The notes below the pieces were generated by a model. It was not told where the DNA came from. It searched no databases and saw only the letters and a list, made by a program, of their open reading frames with translations. This document shows, one piece after another, positions 51,897-61,387 of a stretch of DNA of 64,000 nt (position 1 is the first letter of the stretch; every line of letters starts with the position of its first letter). Both the position numbers and the translations under genes were made by a program. The stretch comes from Acetobacterium paludosum (GTDB lineage Bacteria > Bacillota > Clostridia > Eubacteriales > Eubacteriaceae). The stretch covers positions 1-64,000 of the forward strand of contig NZ_RXYA01000018.1 in assembly GCF_008086595.1 (NCBI RefSeq), read 5' to 3'.

Positions 51897-52295
51897 ATGT
51901 TTAAGTACACAATTAATGATCAATACCGTGATTACTTTGATGCCGAAATTTTACCCAGTGGCCAAACCATCAGGATTGAGTTTCAAGAAGATTGGACGAA
52001 AAAAATCGTTTATTTTAACATCTTTTTAGTTACGAAGCACAAGAAAAAAGCCCCATATCCAGAACTTGAACAAACTGGAAAAGATGGATTAAAAGGGCTG
52101 ATGTGGGCAAGAAGCAAAATTTTGGAATTTGAAAAATTTATAAGAGAAGATACCGGATATGATAGATCAAAAATAATAATGATATGCCGATGGGATGACA
52201 ACCGCAGAAGAAATGTATATTTTTATGGGCTGAGCAAATGCGGATATAAGTATGGAATGATTTATGGGTCAAAGGCTATTTTAAAACAAATATAG
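51897..52295 (+). CDS. Hypothetical phage protein
   Basis: The 132-residue protein (MFKYTINDQYRDYFDAEILP...) has an alternating strand pattern and an Arg-rich WDDNRRRNVYFYG segment. AAGAGGTGAA precedes the ATG at 51897; the open frame further upstream is the tRNA-Ser. No known domain. Confidence 0.65.
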   Translation: MFKYTINDQYRDYFDAEILPSGQTIRIEFQEDWTKKIVYFNIFLVTKHKKKAPYPELEQTGKDGLKGLMWARSKILEFEKFIREDTGYDRSKIIMICRWDDNRRRNVYFYGLSKCGYKYGMIYGSKAILKQI

Positions 52296-52307
52296 GAGAT
52301 GAAAGCC

Positions 52308-52490
52308 ATGGAATATACAAAGCGTATACCAAATACTTTTGATGGGCGAAAGTCAGTATCACAAAGTACAGCATTCGGGGAAATTGGGCTATCGAAAGAA
52401 GACCTTGAGTGGCTGTTAAATGGCGGCTGTGTCGTCTATTTTGACGGGGAATACGATAATTTCATAACGATGAAGAAAGATTGGTGCTAA
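52308..52490 (+). CDS. Small hypothetical phage protein
   Basis: The 60-residue protein (MEYTKRIPNTFDGRKSVSQS...) is unrecognised. AGGAG lies 9 nt before ATG 52308; the ATG at 52299 is too close to it. Confidence 0.6.
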   Translation: MEYTKRIPNTFDGRKSVSQSTAFGEIGLSKEDLEWLLNGGCVVYFDGEYDNFITMKKDWC

Positions 52491-52493
52491 TCG

Positions 52494-52631
52494 ATGATAG
52501 ATAATAAATGTGACCGAAACGAATGCGAACATTACCGGGACGGTGAGTGCCTTGACAAACAAACGCTCAAGGATCCGCGCAAGGCTACCGGGTGTGTGAT
52601 CTACCAAGGATGTAATCACAATGACACATAA
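52494..52631 (+). CDS. 45-residue Cys-rich protein
   Basis: MIDNKCDRNECEHYRDGECL begins a frame with five cysteines (C-x4-C-x7-C), like small metal-binding phage proteins. It overlaps the next ATG. It is too short for most gene finders. Confidence 0.55.
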   Translation: MIDNKCDRNECEHYRDGECLDKQTLKDPRKATGCVIYQGCNHNDT

Positions 52632-52809
52632 AGAAATATTAACACTCTGCAATCGGTGCGCTGATGTGATTCGAGAAGATGAGAGCCAGACAATCAAGCG
52701 AGTTGATCCAAATCAAAAGATCATGGAACCGTGCCTGATTTGCGGTTACAAGGGCTTTGATTATAAGGTAGAGAGTAAGGAGAAAAAGCATGGATCAAAA
52801 ACATGTTAA
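52621..52809 (+). CDS. Small CxxC...CxxC protein
   Basis: The 62-residue protein has CNRC (10-13) and CLIC (38-41), one zinc ribbon, and a basic tail. AAGGAT precedes the ATG. Function unknown. Confidence 0.6.
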   Translation: MTHKEILTLCNRCADVIREDESQTIKRVDPNQKIMEPCLICGYKGFDYKVESKEKKHGSKTC

Positions 52810-52975
52810 TGAAAAATTCGTATTCGATGAAAATTGCAGGGTACTGGCTGGGATGATGGATAACTCGATCAAAGCAAGGGAAACGGCTGTGACAGAGAAT
52901 AAATGCTTGTTCTGCATACACCGATGGGAATGCAATTATGAGGGCAGTGGGGTTTGTAAGCTGGATGCAGAGTAG
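52790..52975 (+). CDS. Small Cys-containing protein
   Basis: The 61-residue protein has CLFCIHRWECNYEGSGVC near its end, a four-cysteine knuckle. AAGGAG precedes the ATG. It overlaps the previous gene by 20 bases. Confidence 0.6.
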   Translation: MDQKHVNEKFVFDENCRVLAGMMDNSIKARETAVTENKCLFCIHRWECNYEGSGVCKLDAE

Positions 52976-53016
52976 CGATTAAGCTTTGCAAAACAAACGA
53001 ATGAGAGGTGGTGAGA

Positions 53017-53724
53017 TTGCCAAGAGCACCGAATGAAAAGATAGAGCAAGCTAAAAAGCTATATGAAAAAGGCATGAAATTAGTTGAGATTGCAAGTCAA
53101 CTAGAAATACCTGAAGGCACCATTCGCAGTTGGAAAAAAAGATATCAATGGGATGCAACGTTGCAAACAAAAAAACGCAACGTTGCAAACAGAAAAGGTG
53201 GGCAAAAAGGAAATAAAAATTCAGTTGGCCATGGAGCTCCCGAAGAAAATAAAAACGCTGAGCGCCACGGCTTCTTTTCAAAATGGCTACCTGCCGAAAC
53301 GATGGAGATCATGCAGAGCATCGAGCGTTCAAACCCAATTGACTTGTTATGGGATAATATCCAGCTCCAATACACTGCCATCATCCGAGCGCAAAACTTA
53401 ATGTACGTCCGAGACCAATCGGACATGACGAAAGAAATTGCATGTGATGGTTTAGCAACATCCTATGATATCCAATATGCATGGGATAAACATGCTAATT
53501 TTTTACAAGCGCAATCCCGGGCAATGAAGACACTGGAAAGCATGATCAAACAATATGATGAGCTGACACGATCCAGCATGGCTACCGAAGAGCAACGGGC
53601 GCGCATCGACAAAATGAAACTTGAAATGGTTAAGATTAATGGCGATCCCGAAACTTATGAGGATGACGGATTTCTTGAAGCACTGAAAGGCAATGCTTTG
53701 GAGGTGTGGGATAATGAAGATTAA
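53017..53724 (+). CDS. terS: Terminase small subunit
   Basis: The 235-residue protein has the PBSX-type small terminase start PRAPNEKIEQAKKLYEKGMK, a helix-turn-helix (LVEIASQLEIPEGTIRSWKK, about 23-42) for recognising the packaging site, a basic linker and a helical oligomerisation part. It selects phage DNA for packaging. The TTG at 53017 is preceded by AGGTGG at a good distance, better than the GTG at 53008. Confidence 0.88.
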   Translation: MPRAPNEKIEQAKKLYEKGMKLVEIASQLEIPEGTIRSWKKRYQWDATLQTKKRNVANRKGGQKGNKNSVGHGAPEENKNAERHGFFSKWLPAETMEIMQSIERSNPIDLLWDNIQLQYTAIIRAQNLMYVRDQSDMTKEIACDGLATSYDIQYAWDKHANFLQAQSRAMKTLESMIKQYDELTRSSMATEEQRARIDKMKLEMVKINGDPETYEDDGFLEALKGNALEVWDNED

Positions 53725-53929
53725 ATTATACAAAGCAAATATATTGTTTTTGGATAGTGGCAGAAAGGCAACAGATATTTTTTACATTAGAGCAAGAAAT
53801 AGTCTCCATGCAAGAATGAAATTCAAGAGAAGAGTAAATGCAATAATGAGATTCAAATGTTTGAAAATATCAAACGTAAGAATCTGTTTAAATGCGCCAA
53901 GATGGTTAACTGATGAACCCGACGATTAA
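53714..53929 (+). CDS. Small basic protein between terminase genes
   Basis: The 71-residue, Arg/Lys-rich protein (MKIKLYKANILFLDSGRKAT...) overlaps both terminase genes by short stretches. The GGAGGTG upstream suits its ATG. No recognised domain. A free-standing gene between terS and terL is uncommon. Confidence 0.6.
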   Translation: MKIKLYKANILFLDSGRKATDIFYIRARNSLHARMKFKRRVNAIMRFKCLKISNVRICLNAPRWLTDEPDD

Positions 53930-55196
53930 GAAAGCGTTCTTCAAGTTCAAACCGTTCTCCCGAAAGCAGAAGAAAGTTTTATCCTGGTGGATGCCAGAAA
54001 GCCCGGCTCATGACAAAGACGGGATTATAGCCGATGGAGCAATCCGGTCAGGCAAAACCTTATCCATGTCGTTATCGTTCGTGATATGGGCCATGGAGAC
54101 ATTCAACGGCCAAAACTTTGGGATGTGCGGAAAGACCATTGGTTCATTCCGGCGTAATGTTTTATTCTGGTTGAAACTAATGCTCAAGTCCCGGGGCTAT
54201 AAAGTCCACGATAACCGGGCAGATAACCTGGTAACAGTCACCAGAAAAGGCATAACCAATTACTTTTATGTTTTTGGTGGTAAAGATGAACGTTCCCAGG
54301 ATCTTATCCAGGGGATCACCCTTGCCGGCGTATTCTTTGATGAAGTCGCTTTGATGCCTGAATCGTTTGTCAATCAAGCAACTGGGCGTTGCTCCGTGGA
54401 TGGATCAAAGTTCTGGTTTAACTGTAACCCAGATGGCCCTTATCACTGGTTTAAGGTCAACTGGATTAATGAGATTGATAAAAAGAATCTTCTTTACCTA
54501 CACTTCACCATGGATGACAATTTGTCTTTATCTGAAAAGATCAAGGCTCGTTACAAATCCATGTATACCGGCGTATTTTATAAACGGTACATCCTTGGAC
54601 TATGGACCATTGCACAGGGCATTATCTATGACATGTTTGACCCTGATAAGCATGTGATCCACAAAGTACCAGAGGAATTGACAATTGAGCGCTATATCTC
54701 ATGTGACTACGGTACGCAAAATGCGACCGTTTTTTTATTGTGGGAACGTGGCGTATCTGGTAAATGGTATTGCACCGAAGAATATTATTACTCAGGCAGA
54801 GAAAAAGGGAAACAAAAGACTGACAGCAATTTTGCTGATGACTTGATTGAGCTTATTAATGGCAGGCAGATTGAGCAAATCATTATTGACCCTTCAGCAG
54901 CGTCATTTATTGCAGAGCTGCAGAACAGAGGATTATCAATTAAAAAAGCAAACAATGATGTTATTGACGGTATCCGCGTTACTGGCACAGCAATTGACCA
55001 AGGCAAAATACAATTTATGGACAATTGCACTAATACCATTAAAGAGTTTGGCAATTACATCTGGGATAAAAAAGCAGCAGACCGTGGTGAGGATAAGCCG
55101 ATAAAAGATCACGATCATTGCATGGATGCTGTACGCTATTTTTGCTATACGGTATTAAGCAGGTCAGAATTCAGAATCACACGGATAGGGAGGTGA
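53913..55196 (+). CDS. terL: Terminase large subunit, PBSX type
   Basis: The 427-residue packaging motor has Walker A GAIRSGKTLS (about 43-52), Walker B GVFFDEVAL (about 133-141) and a C-terminal RNase H-like nuclease with YISCDYGTQN, IIIDPSAASF and DHCMDAVRY, supplying the acidic metal ligands. It cuts concatemers and pumps DNA into the prohead. The length fits the PBSX/SPP1 group. It overlaps the portal start. Confidence 0.95.
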   Translation: MNPTIKKAFFKFKPFSRKQKKVLSWWMPESPAHDKDGIIADGAIRSGKTLSMSLSFVIWAMETFNGQNFGMCGKTIGSFRRNVLFWLKLMLKSRGYKVHDNRADNLVTVTRKGITNYFYVFGGKDERSQDLIQGITLAGVFFDEVALMPESFVNQATGRCSVDGSKFWFNCNPDGPYHWFKVNWINEIDKKNLLYLHFTMDDNLSLSEKIKARYKSMYTGVFYKRYILGLWTIAQGIIYDMFDPDKHVIHKVPEELTIERYISCDYGTQNATVFLLWERGVSGKWYCTEEYYYSGREKGKQKTDSNFADDLIELINGRQIEQIIIDPSAASFIAELQNRGLSIKKANNDVIDGIRVTGTAIDQGKIQFMDNCTNTIKEFGNYIWDKKAADRGEDKPIKDHDHCMDAVRYFCYTVLSRSEFRITRIGR

Positions 55197-55204
55197 GAAA
55201 CAGA

Positions 55205-57238
55205 TTGAATAAATTTCAAAAATGGGCGGTCAAGACATTTTCATTAAGCGATAATTCTGTATTTACAAAGATATTGATGATTAATGGCGGTATCCAAAAG
55301 CACACCGAAGTCAATTATAACAATATGTGTAAGGAAGGATACCAGAACTTCGTGGTTTATGCATGCCTGGACAAGATAGTCAAGGCAGCAACGGCGGTAA
55401 ACTGGGAAGTAGCCACCTACGACAAAGACGGGAAGCTTCAGAAGATCCCAAATCATCCTATGAAGATGTTAATTGAGAACCCGAACCCGATGCAAGGGCA
55501 GGCTAAGTTTTTAGAGAGAGCGATTAAGTTTTTTTACATCGAAGGGAATACCTTTATTCATAAGATAACGGCTGGCGATACAGTAAAAGAGCTTTATTGC
55601 TATAGGCCTGACCGGTGTGACGTTAAGTTCGGTAGAAGCGCCGATAACCCGATTGAGTCATTTATTTATACAGCAGCGTCAAACATTCCTATCGAACCCG
55701 AAAACATCTTACATTGGAAATCATTTAATCCCATGGATGAATACGACGGGTTAGGCAGAGGCATGAGCTTACTAGGCCCTATTGCACGTATCATCGATCA
55801 AAACAATGCTATCAAACAATGGAACTATAGCATGATGAAAAACGGGGCTAAGAAAGACGGCGCTATTGTTTTAAAAGAGTCATTGGGACAAATAGCACTA
55901 GACAGACTAAAAGATAGCATGAAGTCTGAATATAACGGCGATAACCCCGGGGGCTACATGCTCTTGGAGGGCGGCGCAACATTTGAGGACTTCGGCACTA
56001 ACCCCAAAGACACCGACTGGTTAAACGCCTCAAAACAGACCATCGTGGAGATGTGCGCAGCACTTGGTGTTGATCCAATCCTAATTGGCTTCAATGAATT
56101 TTCATCATACAACAATAAATCAGAGGCGAAAAAGTCCCTGTATACCGAAACTACTCTGCCACTCTTACGAGAGCTAGCAGACGAACTTGGACAATTCTTA
56201 GGGCTCGCAGATGGCGAGTTCTTTTATTTTGACCTAAGCGACATTGCAGAGATGCAGGAGAACATCAAAGAGAAGTTCGACATGGTAAGCGGTGCTACCT
56301 TCATGACAGAGAATGACAAGCGGGAATATGTGGGACTGGATGCCAAAGACGGACTGAACGTCTACCGGATCCCGATGTCCTATGTTGACATCCCGGAAGG
56401 TAGTGACATACCACCAAAGAGCGCGGATACATCAAACACAACAAATTTTAAATCATTACCCAGGGGAGGTGAGACCAAAAGCGTAAGAAAAGAAAAGGCG
56501 CTATTTGCATTCAACAAGGTTATTGATCATTCAGTTGATAAACAAGTAAAAATTATTGGGAAGTATTTCATTGACCAAGGAAAACGGATCAAATCAATCA
56601 AAGGCAAATCATTTGAGCATAAAGATGATGGTGAGGATGAAGCAGGCGCTATTGTAAAGAAAATATTAAACTGGGATTCCGAGCAAACGATTATGACCGA
56701 TATCATCATGAAACTGTATCAAGAGAACTTGGGCCTTGGCTATAACATGGCTAATGAACTCTTTGCCTTGAAATTAGACGGTATCGAAGCAATTCAAAAC
56801 GATGCATTGATGGCGTGGGCCAAAGCACATGCGGCTGAGCAAGTCACCTATGTCATGGATACAACAAAGGACCAGATCAAACGGATTATCGCGGATGGCT
56901 TGAAAAACGGCGCAAGTAATGCGGAAATGGCAGATTCCATTAGTAATCTGGAAGAGATTAACTCTGTTGGAAGAGCACGAGCCATAGCCAATACCGAGGT
57001 TCACAACTCAATTATGTTCGGTAATCACAAGGCTCAAAGCGATGCTGGCATCGAAAAAAGAGAATGGGTAACGGCAGGCGATGAAGCCGTTCGTGAATGG
57101 CATGATGAACTTGACAAGGAAGTACAACCGATGGGTGAACCGTTTAGTAATGGGCTCATGCATCCCGGCGATCCGGACGGAGACCCTAGTGAAATAGTGA
57201 ATTGCAGGTGTATAGAATGCCCAGCTGGTTTTGAATAA
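55205..57238 (+). CDS. Portal protein fused to a MuF/gp7-like head protein
   Basis: The 677-residue protein has a phage portal domain (about 1-430: KILMINGGIQKHTEV, PNPMQGQAKFLERAIKFFY, ALGVDPILIGFNEFSSYNNK) and, after a short linker, a MuF/SPP1 gp7-like domain (about 450-677) ending with HPGDPDGDPSEIVNCRC, the family signature. Usually these are two genes. The portal forms the DNA entry ring, and MuF proteins are minor head proteins. TTG 55205 lies 10-11 nt after GGAGGTG; GTG 55193 is an alternative. Confidence 0.88.
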   Translation: MNKFQKWAVKTFSLSDNSVFTKILMINGGIQKHTEVNYNNMCKEGYQNFVVYACLDKIVKAATAVNWEVATYDKDGKLQKIPNHPMKMLIENPNPMQGQAKFLERAIKFFYIEGNTFIHKITAGDTVKELYCYRPDRCDVKFGRSADNPIESFIYTAASNIPIEPENILHWKSFNPMDEYDGLGRGMSLLGPIARIIDQNNAIKQWNYSMMKNGAKKDGAIVLKESLGQIALDRLKDSMKSEYNGDNPGGYMLLEGGATFEDFGTNPKDTDWLNASKQTIVEMCAALGVDPILIGFNEFSSYNNKSEAKKSLYTETTLPLLRELADELGQFLGLADGEFFYFDLSDIAEMQENIKEKFDMVSGATFMTENDKREYVGLDAKDGLNVYRIPMSYVDIPEGSDIPPKSADTSNTTNFKSLPRGGETKSVRKEKALFAFNKVIDHSVDKQVKIIGKYFIDQGKRIKSIKGKSFEHKDDGEDEAGAIVKKILNWDSEQTIMTDIIMKLYQENLGLGYNMANELFALKLDGIEAIQNDALMAWAKAHAAEQVTYVMDTTKDQIKRIIADGLKNGASNAEMADSISNLEEINSVGRARAIANTEVHNSIMFGNHKAQSDAGIEKREWVTAGDEAVREWHDELDKEVQPMGEPFSNGLMHPGDPDGDPSEIVNCRCIECPAGFE

Positions 57239-57288
57239 CGGAAGGCGGTGATCATCATATCTAATCCAATACGAAAGGTGGTGGTGAA

Positions 57289-58350
57289 TTGACAATCGAA
57301 TATAAAGAATTTGAAGTAAAAGTTTCTGATGTAAAAATGGACGGAGATATGGGAACGGCGGTTATCTTGCTAAGCCCCTATAACAATATCGATTTAGGAT
57401 ATGACAGGGTAATGCCAAGCATTGCAACTCGTAATAGTGGTAAGAAGATACCACTGTTAAAACAGCACCAGGTAGGTACAGAGCATGGCCATATGGACTT
57501 GTTTTCTACCTCTGATGGGATCAATGCAAATGTAACTCTTTATCTTGAAAAGAACGAGGGATCGATCATATTTCCTGAGGCATTCCAACACTATGCCTTA
57601 TTAAAACGGGCTGAAACGGACGGTGTGCCGGTGAAATACAGCATTGGTTATAACACGCTGGATTACAAATACGTAACCGAAGGAAAGCAGACGATTAGAG
57701 ATTTAAATGATATTGACATTATGGAAGGGTCCAGGGTTACTTTCCCCATGAACCCAATGGCACAAAATGTAAGGGGAAGTGTTAAATCGTTGGAAGGCGG
57801 TGAGAAATTGGAATTTAAGATAGGAGCAAAAGCCATTATGCTTAATGATGCTCTTGAAATGGGAGACCTTGAGCAACTACGATGGCAGATACAAAGTGCA
57901 TTGAACGAAAGCATGGCAAGTATTATGAATGATTGCGATACGAACAACGTGCAAAAGATCGCTTTGATTGATACAACGCTAACGCAGTACCATCAAGCGA
58001 TGCTGGATTTATGTACAAAGATTATAAACGCAACTGAACAAATGCAAAAACAACTCGACGCGACCGAACTAGTCGAAAAAGCATCGAGTATTTTTATGCG
58101 TGAAATTAAGGCTGGGGCAGCGATATCAAAGCCCAATGCGGAGCGGTTGCAGGGCATTATGAAAGCTGTATCGGAGGTAATGGGGTGCAACTGGGACAAG
58201 ATCCAGAAAGCCATGATTGATGATACGACGGACGATGGCGAACCTCAGGATGATGCTGGCGGTAAAAGCGATGATGAAGATTTGGAATTCAAAACCCTTT
58301 ATGAGGGTTTTTTAGATTACGCAAAAAATATTAAAAAGGATGAGGTGTAG
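57289..58350 (+). CDS. HK97-type prohead protease with long C-terminal extension
   Basis: The 353-residue protein has the S78 protease domain in its first ~170 residues: a catalytic His around LLKQHQVGTEHGH, Ser in VPVKYSIGYN and an acidic residue. It cleaves the capsid scaffold during maturation. A further ~180 helical, acidic residues follow, longer than in HK97, and may act as scaffold. The start is TTG 57289 after AAAGGTGG. Confidence 0.87.
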   Translation: MTIEYKEFEVKVSDVKMDGDMGTAVILLSPYNNIDLGYDRVMPSIATRNSGKKIPLLKQHQVGTEHGHMDLFSTSDGINANVTLYLEKNEGSIIFPEAFQHYALLKRAETDGVPVKYSIGYNTLDYKYVTEGKQTIRDLNDIDIMEGSRVTFPMNPMAQNVRGSVKSLEGGEKLEFKIGAKAIMLNDALEMGDLEQLRWQIQSALNESMASIMNDCDTNNVQKIALIDTTLTQYHQAMLDLCTKIINATEQMQKQLDATELVEKASSIFMREIKAGAAISKPNAERLQGIMKAVSEVMGCNWDKIQKAMIDDTTDDGEPQDDAGGKSDDEDLEFKTLYEGFLDYAKNIKKDEV

Positions 58351-58352
58351 GA

Positions 58353-59489
58353 ATGGGATTAGACCAAAAACAAATGATTGAAGACATGAACAAAGCGTTT
58401 GTGAATTTTAAAGAAGCGAATGATCAACTGCAAAAAGAAGTAAAAGAGTATGGTATGGCCACTGGTGAGGTTAAAGGCCTAGTTGAAACAATGCAAAAGA
58501 AAATGGACGACATTGAAGTGAAGATGCAACGGGTTAATACATCCCCCAGTATCGGCGATGGAAAAGAGCAAACCGCTGAGACCAAAGCTATGATGGATTA
58601 CATGAGAAAAGGCGTTGTTCCCGAAGTAAAGGCATTATCAACTGATAGTGACCCAGATGGCGGATATATGCTACCACCACAAATGGAAACAACTATCATC
58701 GCAAGAATCAGAGATTTCTCACCAGTTCGTCAGGTAGCCAGCAAATCAACGATATCTACAGGAAATGCGCTGTTAATCCCACGTGAGGGAAATACTGATT
58801 TTGAATCAGGGTGGGTCGGCGAGCGACAAGCGCGACCAGAAACTGCTACTGGAACGTTAGAAATGTTAAGAATCACGCTTCACGAAATGTACGCACAGCC
58901 AACAGCCACTCAGCAACTGATTGACGATCCTGCTTTTAACTTCGAATCATACATCAACCAAAGAATCGCTGATCTGATGGCAAGAAAAGAAGGATACGCT
59001 TTCATCAATGGCACTGGGATCAATCAACCAGAAGGATTACTGGTCAGCAATCAGGTATCAACTATCACAAATACGCTTACCTTCGATTCGCTAATTGGTC
59101 TTCAAGCCGAATTAAGACAACAGTTTGCAATCAATGCCAACTTCATGATGAACCGTTTCACGCTGGCTTATATTCGAACCTTAAAAGACAAGAATGACCA
59201 GTATTTATGGCAACCATCGTCTCAGGTAGATAAACCAAACATGATTTTAGGTGACACTTACCAAATTGCGGATGATATGCCGAATGCAGCATCAGCAGGG
59301 GTTTTGGTAACTGGCGCAACTCCATTGTTATATGGCGACTTCTCGGCCTATAGGATTGTCGATAGGCAAGGCTTAAGAACGGTACGGGATCCATACACCT
59401 CGAAACCAAACGTGTTGTTTTACACTACCAAACAGGTTGGCGGCCAGGTTATCAATGATCAGGCTATTAAGAAACTGAAATTGTCCTAA
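58353..59489 (+). CDS. Major capsid protein, HK97 fold
   Basis: The 378-residue protein has an N-terminal coiled-coil delta domain (about 1-80), probably removed by the protease, then the HK97 fold: DSDPDGGYMLPPQMETTIIA (about 101-120), a Gly-rich E-loop and GDTYQIADDMPN. It forms the icosahedral shell. AGGTGTAGG precedes the ATG. The gene order protease-capsid is standard. Confidence 0.95.
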   Translation: MGLDQKQMIEDMNKAFVNFKEANDQLQKEVKEYGMATGEVKGLVETMQKKMDDIEVKMQRVNTSPSIGDGKEQTAETKAMMDYMRKGVVPEVKALSTDSDPDGGYMLPPQMETTIIARIRDFSPVRQVASKSTISTGNALLIPREGNTDFESGWVGERQARPETATGTLEMLRITLHEMYAQPTATQQLIDDPAFNFESYINQRIADLMARKEGYAFINGTGINQPEGLLVSNQVSTITNTLTFDSLIGLQAELRQQFAINANFMMNRFTLAYIRTLKDKNDQYLWQPSSQVDKPNMILGDTYQIADDMPNAASAGVLVTGATPLLYGDFSAYRIVDRQGLRTVRDPYTSKPNVLFYTTKQVGGQVINDQAIKKLKLS

Positions 59490-59504
59490 GGAGGATTATA
59501 AATA

Positions 59505-59924
59505 ATGAAAGATATGTACAACAACATCAAGCAGCAAAACGCATTTAACAGCCAGGCAATTACCACAAATACTACGGTAAACGGGGAGATTATCGATACA
59601 GCAGGATTTAATAGTCTTACTTTTATTGTAAAGGCTGGAACCATTACCGACGGCGATTATGCCGTATCGTTAATGGAGGGAGATAACGCTGCTCTTACCG
59701 ATGCTGCATTAGTAGCAGATGCGGATCTATTAGGCCTTGAGGCAGGGGCGTCTTTTACCGCTGATACCGACGACAATAAGACAACCCGTATCGGATACCG
59801 TGGGAACAAACGCTATGTGCGCCTATCAATAACCACCACTAACGTCACTACTGGTGGGGCCATTAGTGCTGTAGCGATTTTAGGTAATCCGCAATTTGCA
59901 CCAACGGGATCGCAGTATAAATAA
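59505..59924 (+). CDS. Phage head-associated protein
   Basis: The 139-residue protein (MKDMYNNIKQQNAFNSQAIT...) is Thr/Ala/Asp-rich and beta-like, right after the capsid gene, as are many decoration or head proteins. No firm family. AAGGAGG precedes the ATG. Confidence 0.65.
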   Translation: MKDMYNNIKQQNAFNSQAITTNTTVNGEIIDTAGFNSLTFIVKAGTITDGDYAVSLMEGDNAALTDAALVADADLLGLEAGASFTADTDDNKTTRIGYRGNKRYVRLSITTTNVTTGGAISAVAILGNPQFAPTGSQYK

Positions 59925-60241
59925 TGTTATTTAATCAATCGTCAGTTTTTGATCATGTTGATGAGACAAGCATTATTGATTTAAAAACTGGCGAGATTAC
60001 GCCGAAACAGGTTAAAGAAAGGGTGGAACACACCATGAAAATAAAGATGTTAGAAAATGCACCGGGGAGCGTTGACGGGATAACCATTCAGCACTTTGAG
60101 GCTGGCACCGAATATGATCTTCCCAAGTGGATGGCCGATGCCTTTATTATCAAAGGCTATGCCGAGAACCTAGAAGCTGCGCCAACAGAACAAAAAGTAA
60201 CAGCACCGGAAGAAACAAAGGCAGCTAAAGCCGGGAAGTAG
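59924..60241 (+). CDS. Hypothetical head-region protein
   Basis: The 105-residue protein overlaps the previous stop by one base. The in-frame ATG at 60035 (MKIKMLENAPGSVDGITIQH) after GGGTGG is an attractive alternative start giving 68 residues that match common small phage head proteins. The C-terminus is Ala/Lys/Glu-rich. Confidence 0.6.
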   Translation: MLFNQSSVFDHVDETSIIDLKTGEITPKQVKERVEHTMKIKMLENAPGSVDGITIQHFEAGTEYDLPKWMADAFIIKGYAENLEAAPTEQKVTAPEETKAAKAGK

Positions 60242-60248
60242 GTGGACC

Positions 60249-60869
60249 ATGGACATTGCAGATAATGCATTAATGACGTTAGCCGACCTCAAAAGTCTAT
60301 CCGGTATTGCCAACACTGACACGAGCAACGATGTCAAACTACAGTTTCTTATCAATTCCGCAAGTCAAGAGATTGAAAATATCCTTGGGCGTAAGATCAA
60401 GAAATCCCAATATACCGAAAAGGCTAAAGGCAATAATCGGCTGACCATCAAAACAAAGAATTACCCATTGCTAGAAGTGGCTGAGATTAAGACCAATGGA
60501 AGCCTGGTTAATGAGCTAGATTATTCCTTCGAAGAGTCGGGGATCATTGAGGGTATTCGCCCATGGGGCGCATCCGGCCTGCAACAGGGCATTTCTAACT
60601 TTATGGTGCAACGGTCCAGCAACATTGAGATCAGCTACACAGCTGGCTATATATTGCCGAAAGATGCAACCACATTAGAACCCCGGACATTACCGTATGA
60701 TCTGGAATTATCAGCATACCGCATGATCAATGGTTTAGTGGCACTGACTGAACAAGGAACGGAAGGCCTTAAATCCTTCTCGATTTCCGACGTAAGCTGG
60801 ACGTGGGATAAGGAATATATGCAATCTGTTTTGCCTACAATCTTACGATATCGTGAGGTGAGAATCTAA
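60249..60869 (+). CDS. Head-tail connector (gp6/gp15-like)
   Basis: The 206-residue protein has the connector start NALMTLADLKSLSGI and a helix LQFLINSASQEIENILGRKI, the pattern of HK97 gp6/SPP1 gp15 DNA-packaging adaptors. It forms the ring below the portal. AGGTGG precedes the ATG. Confidence 0.78.
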   Translation: MDIADNALMTLADLKSLSGIANTDTSNDVKLQFLINSASQEIENILGRKIKKSQYTEKAKGNNRLTIKTKNYPLLEVAEIKTNGSLVNELDYSFEESGIIEGIRPWGASGLQQGISNFMVQRSSNIEISYTAGYILPKDATTLEPRTLPYDLELSAYRMINGLVALTEQGTEGLKSFSISDVSWTWDKEYMQSVLPTILRYREVRI

Positions 60870-61387
60870 TGGAGACAAGCATTAAAGATGTCAACAATGT
60901 TGATAAACTGTTAAATATCCTTAAAGAACTATCGAATTTTGAAATCCACGTGGGGATCTTATCGGGTAAAGCTGATTCAAAGATCCTGATGATTGCACAT
61001 GTTAATGAGTACGGATGGCAAATTGAAGTGACTGATAAAATGCGTAAGTATCTTGGGGCTACGGGATTGCATCTCAAAAAAGAAACTGACCACATCACCA
61101 TCCCCGAACGAAGTTTTATCCGTAGCGGATACGATCAAAACAAAGTTAAATTAGAGAAACTAATGGAAAACTTACTTAAAAAAGTAATCATGTCCGAAAT
61201 AACCGTTAACCAATTTACCGACCAAGTTGGCTTATATTGTGTTGGCTTTATTCAAAAATTCATGACAGATTTAAAATCACCAGCGGATCATCCTTATACC
61301 ATTGAGAAAAAGGGTGGGAAAACTAATCCTCTGATGGATAGTGGGGAATTAAGGCAAAAAATAACTTATGAGGTTGTGAAGAAATGA
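60869..61387 (+). CDS. Phage head-tail joining/virion morphogenesis protein
   Basis: The 172-residue protein has FEIHVGILSG and MIAHVNEYGWQIEV, then IPERSFIRSGYDQN, matching virion morphogenesis proteins. It should act at the neck. GAGGTG precedes the ATG. It overlaps the next gene by ATGA. Confidence 0.75.
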   Translation: METSIKDVNNVDKLLNILKELSNFEIHVGILSGKADSKILMIAHVNEYGWQIEVTDKMRKYLGATGLHLKKETDHITIPERSFIRSGYDQNKVKLEKLMENLLKKVIMSEITVNQFTDQVGLYCVGFIQKFMTDLKSPADHPYTIEKKGGKTNPLMDSGELRQKITYEVVKK

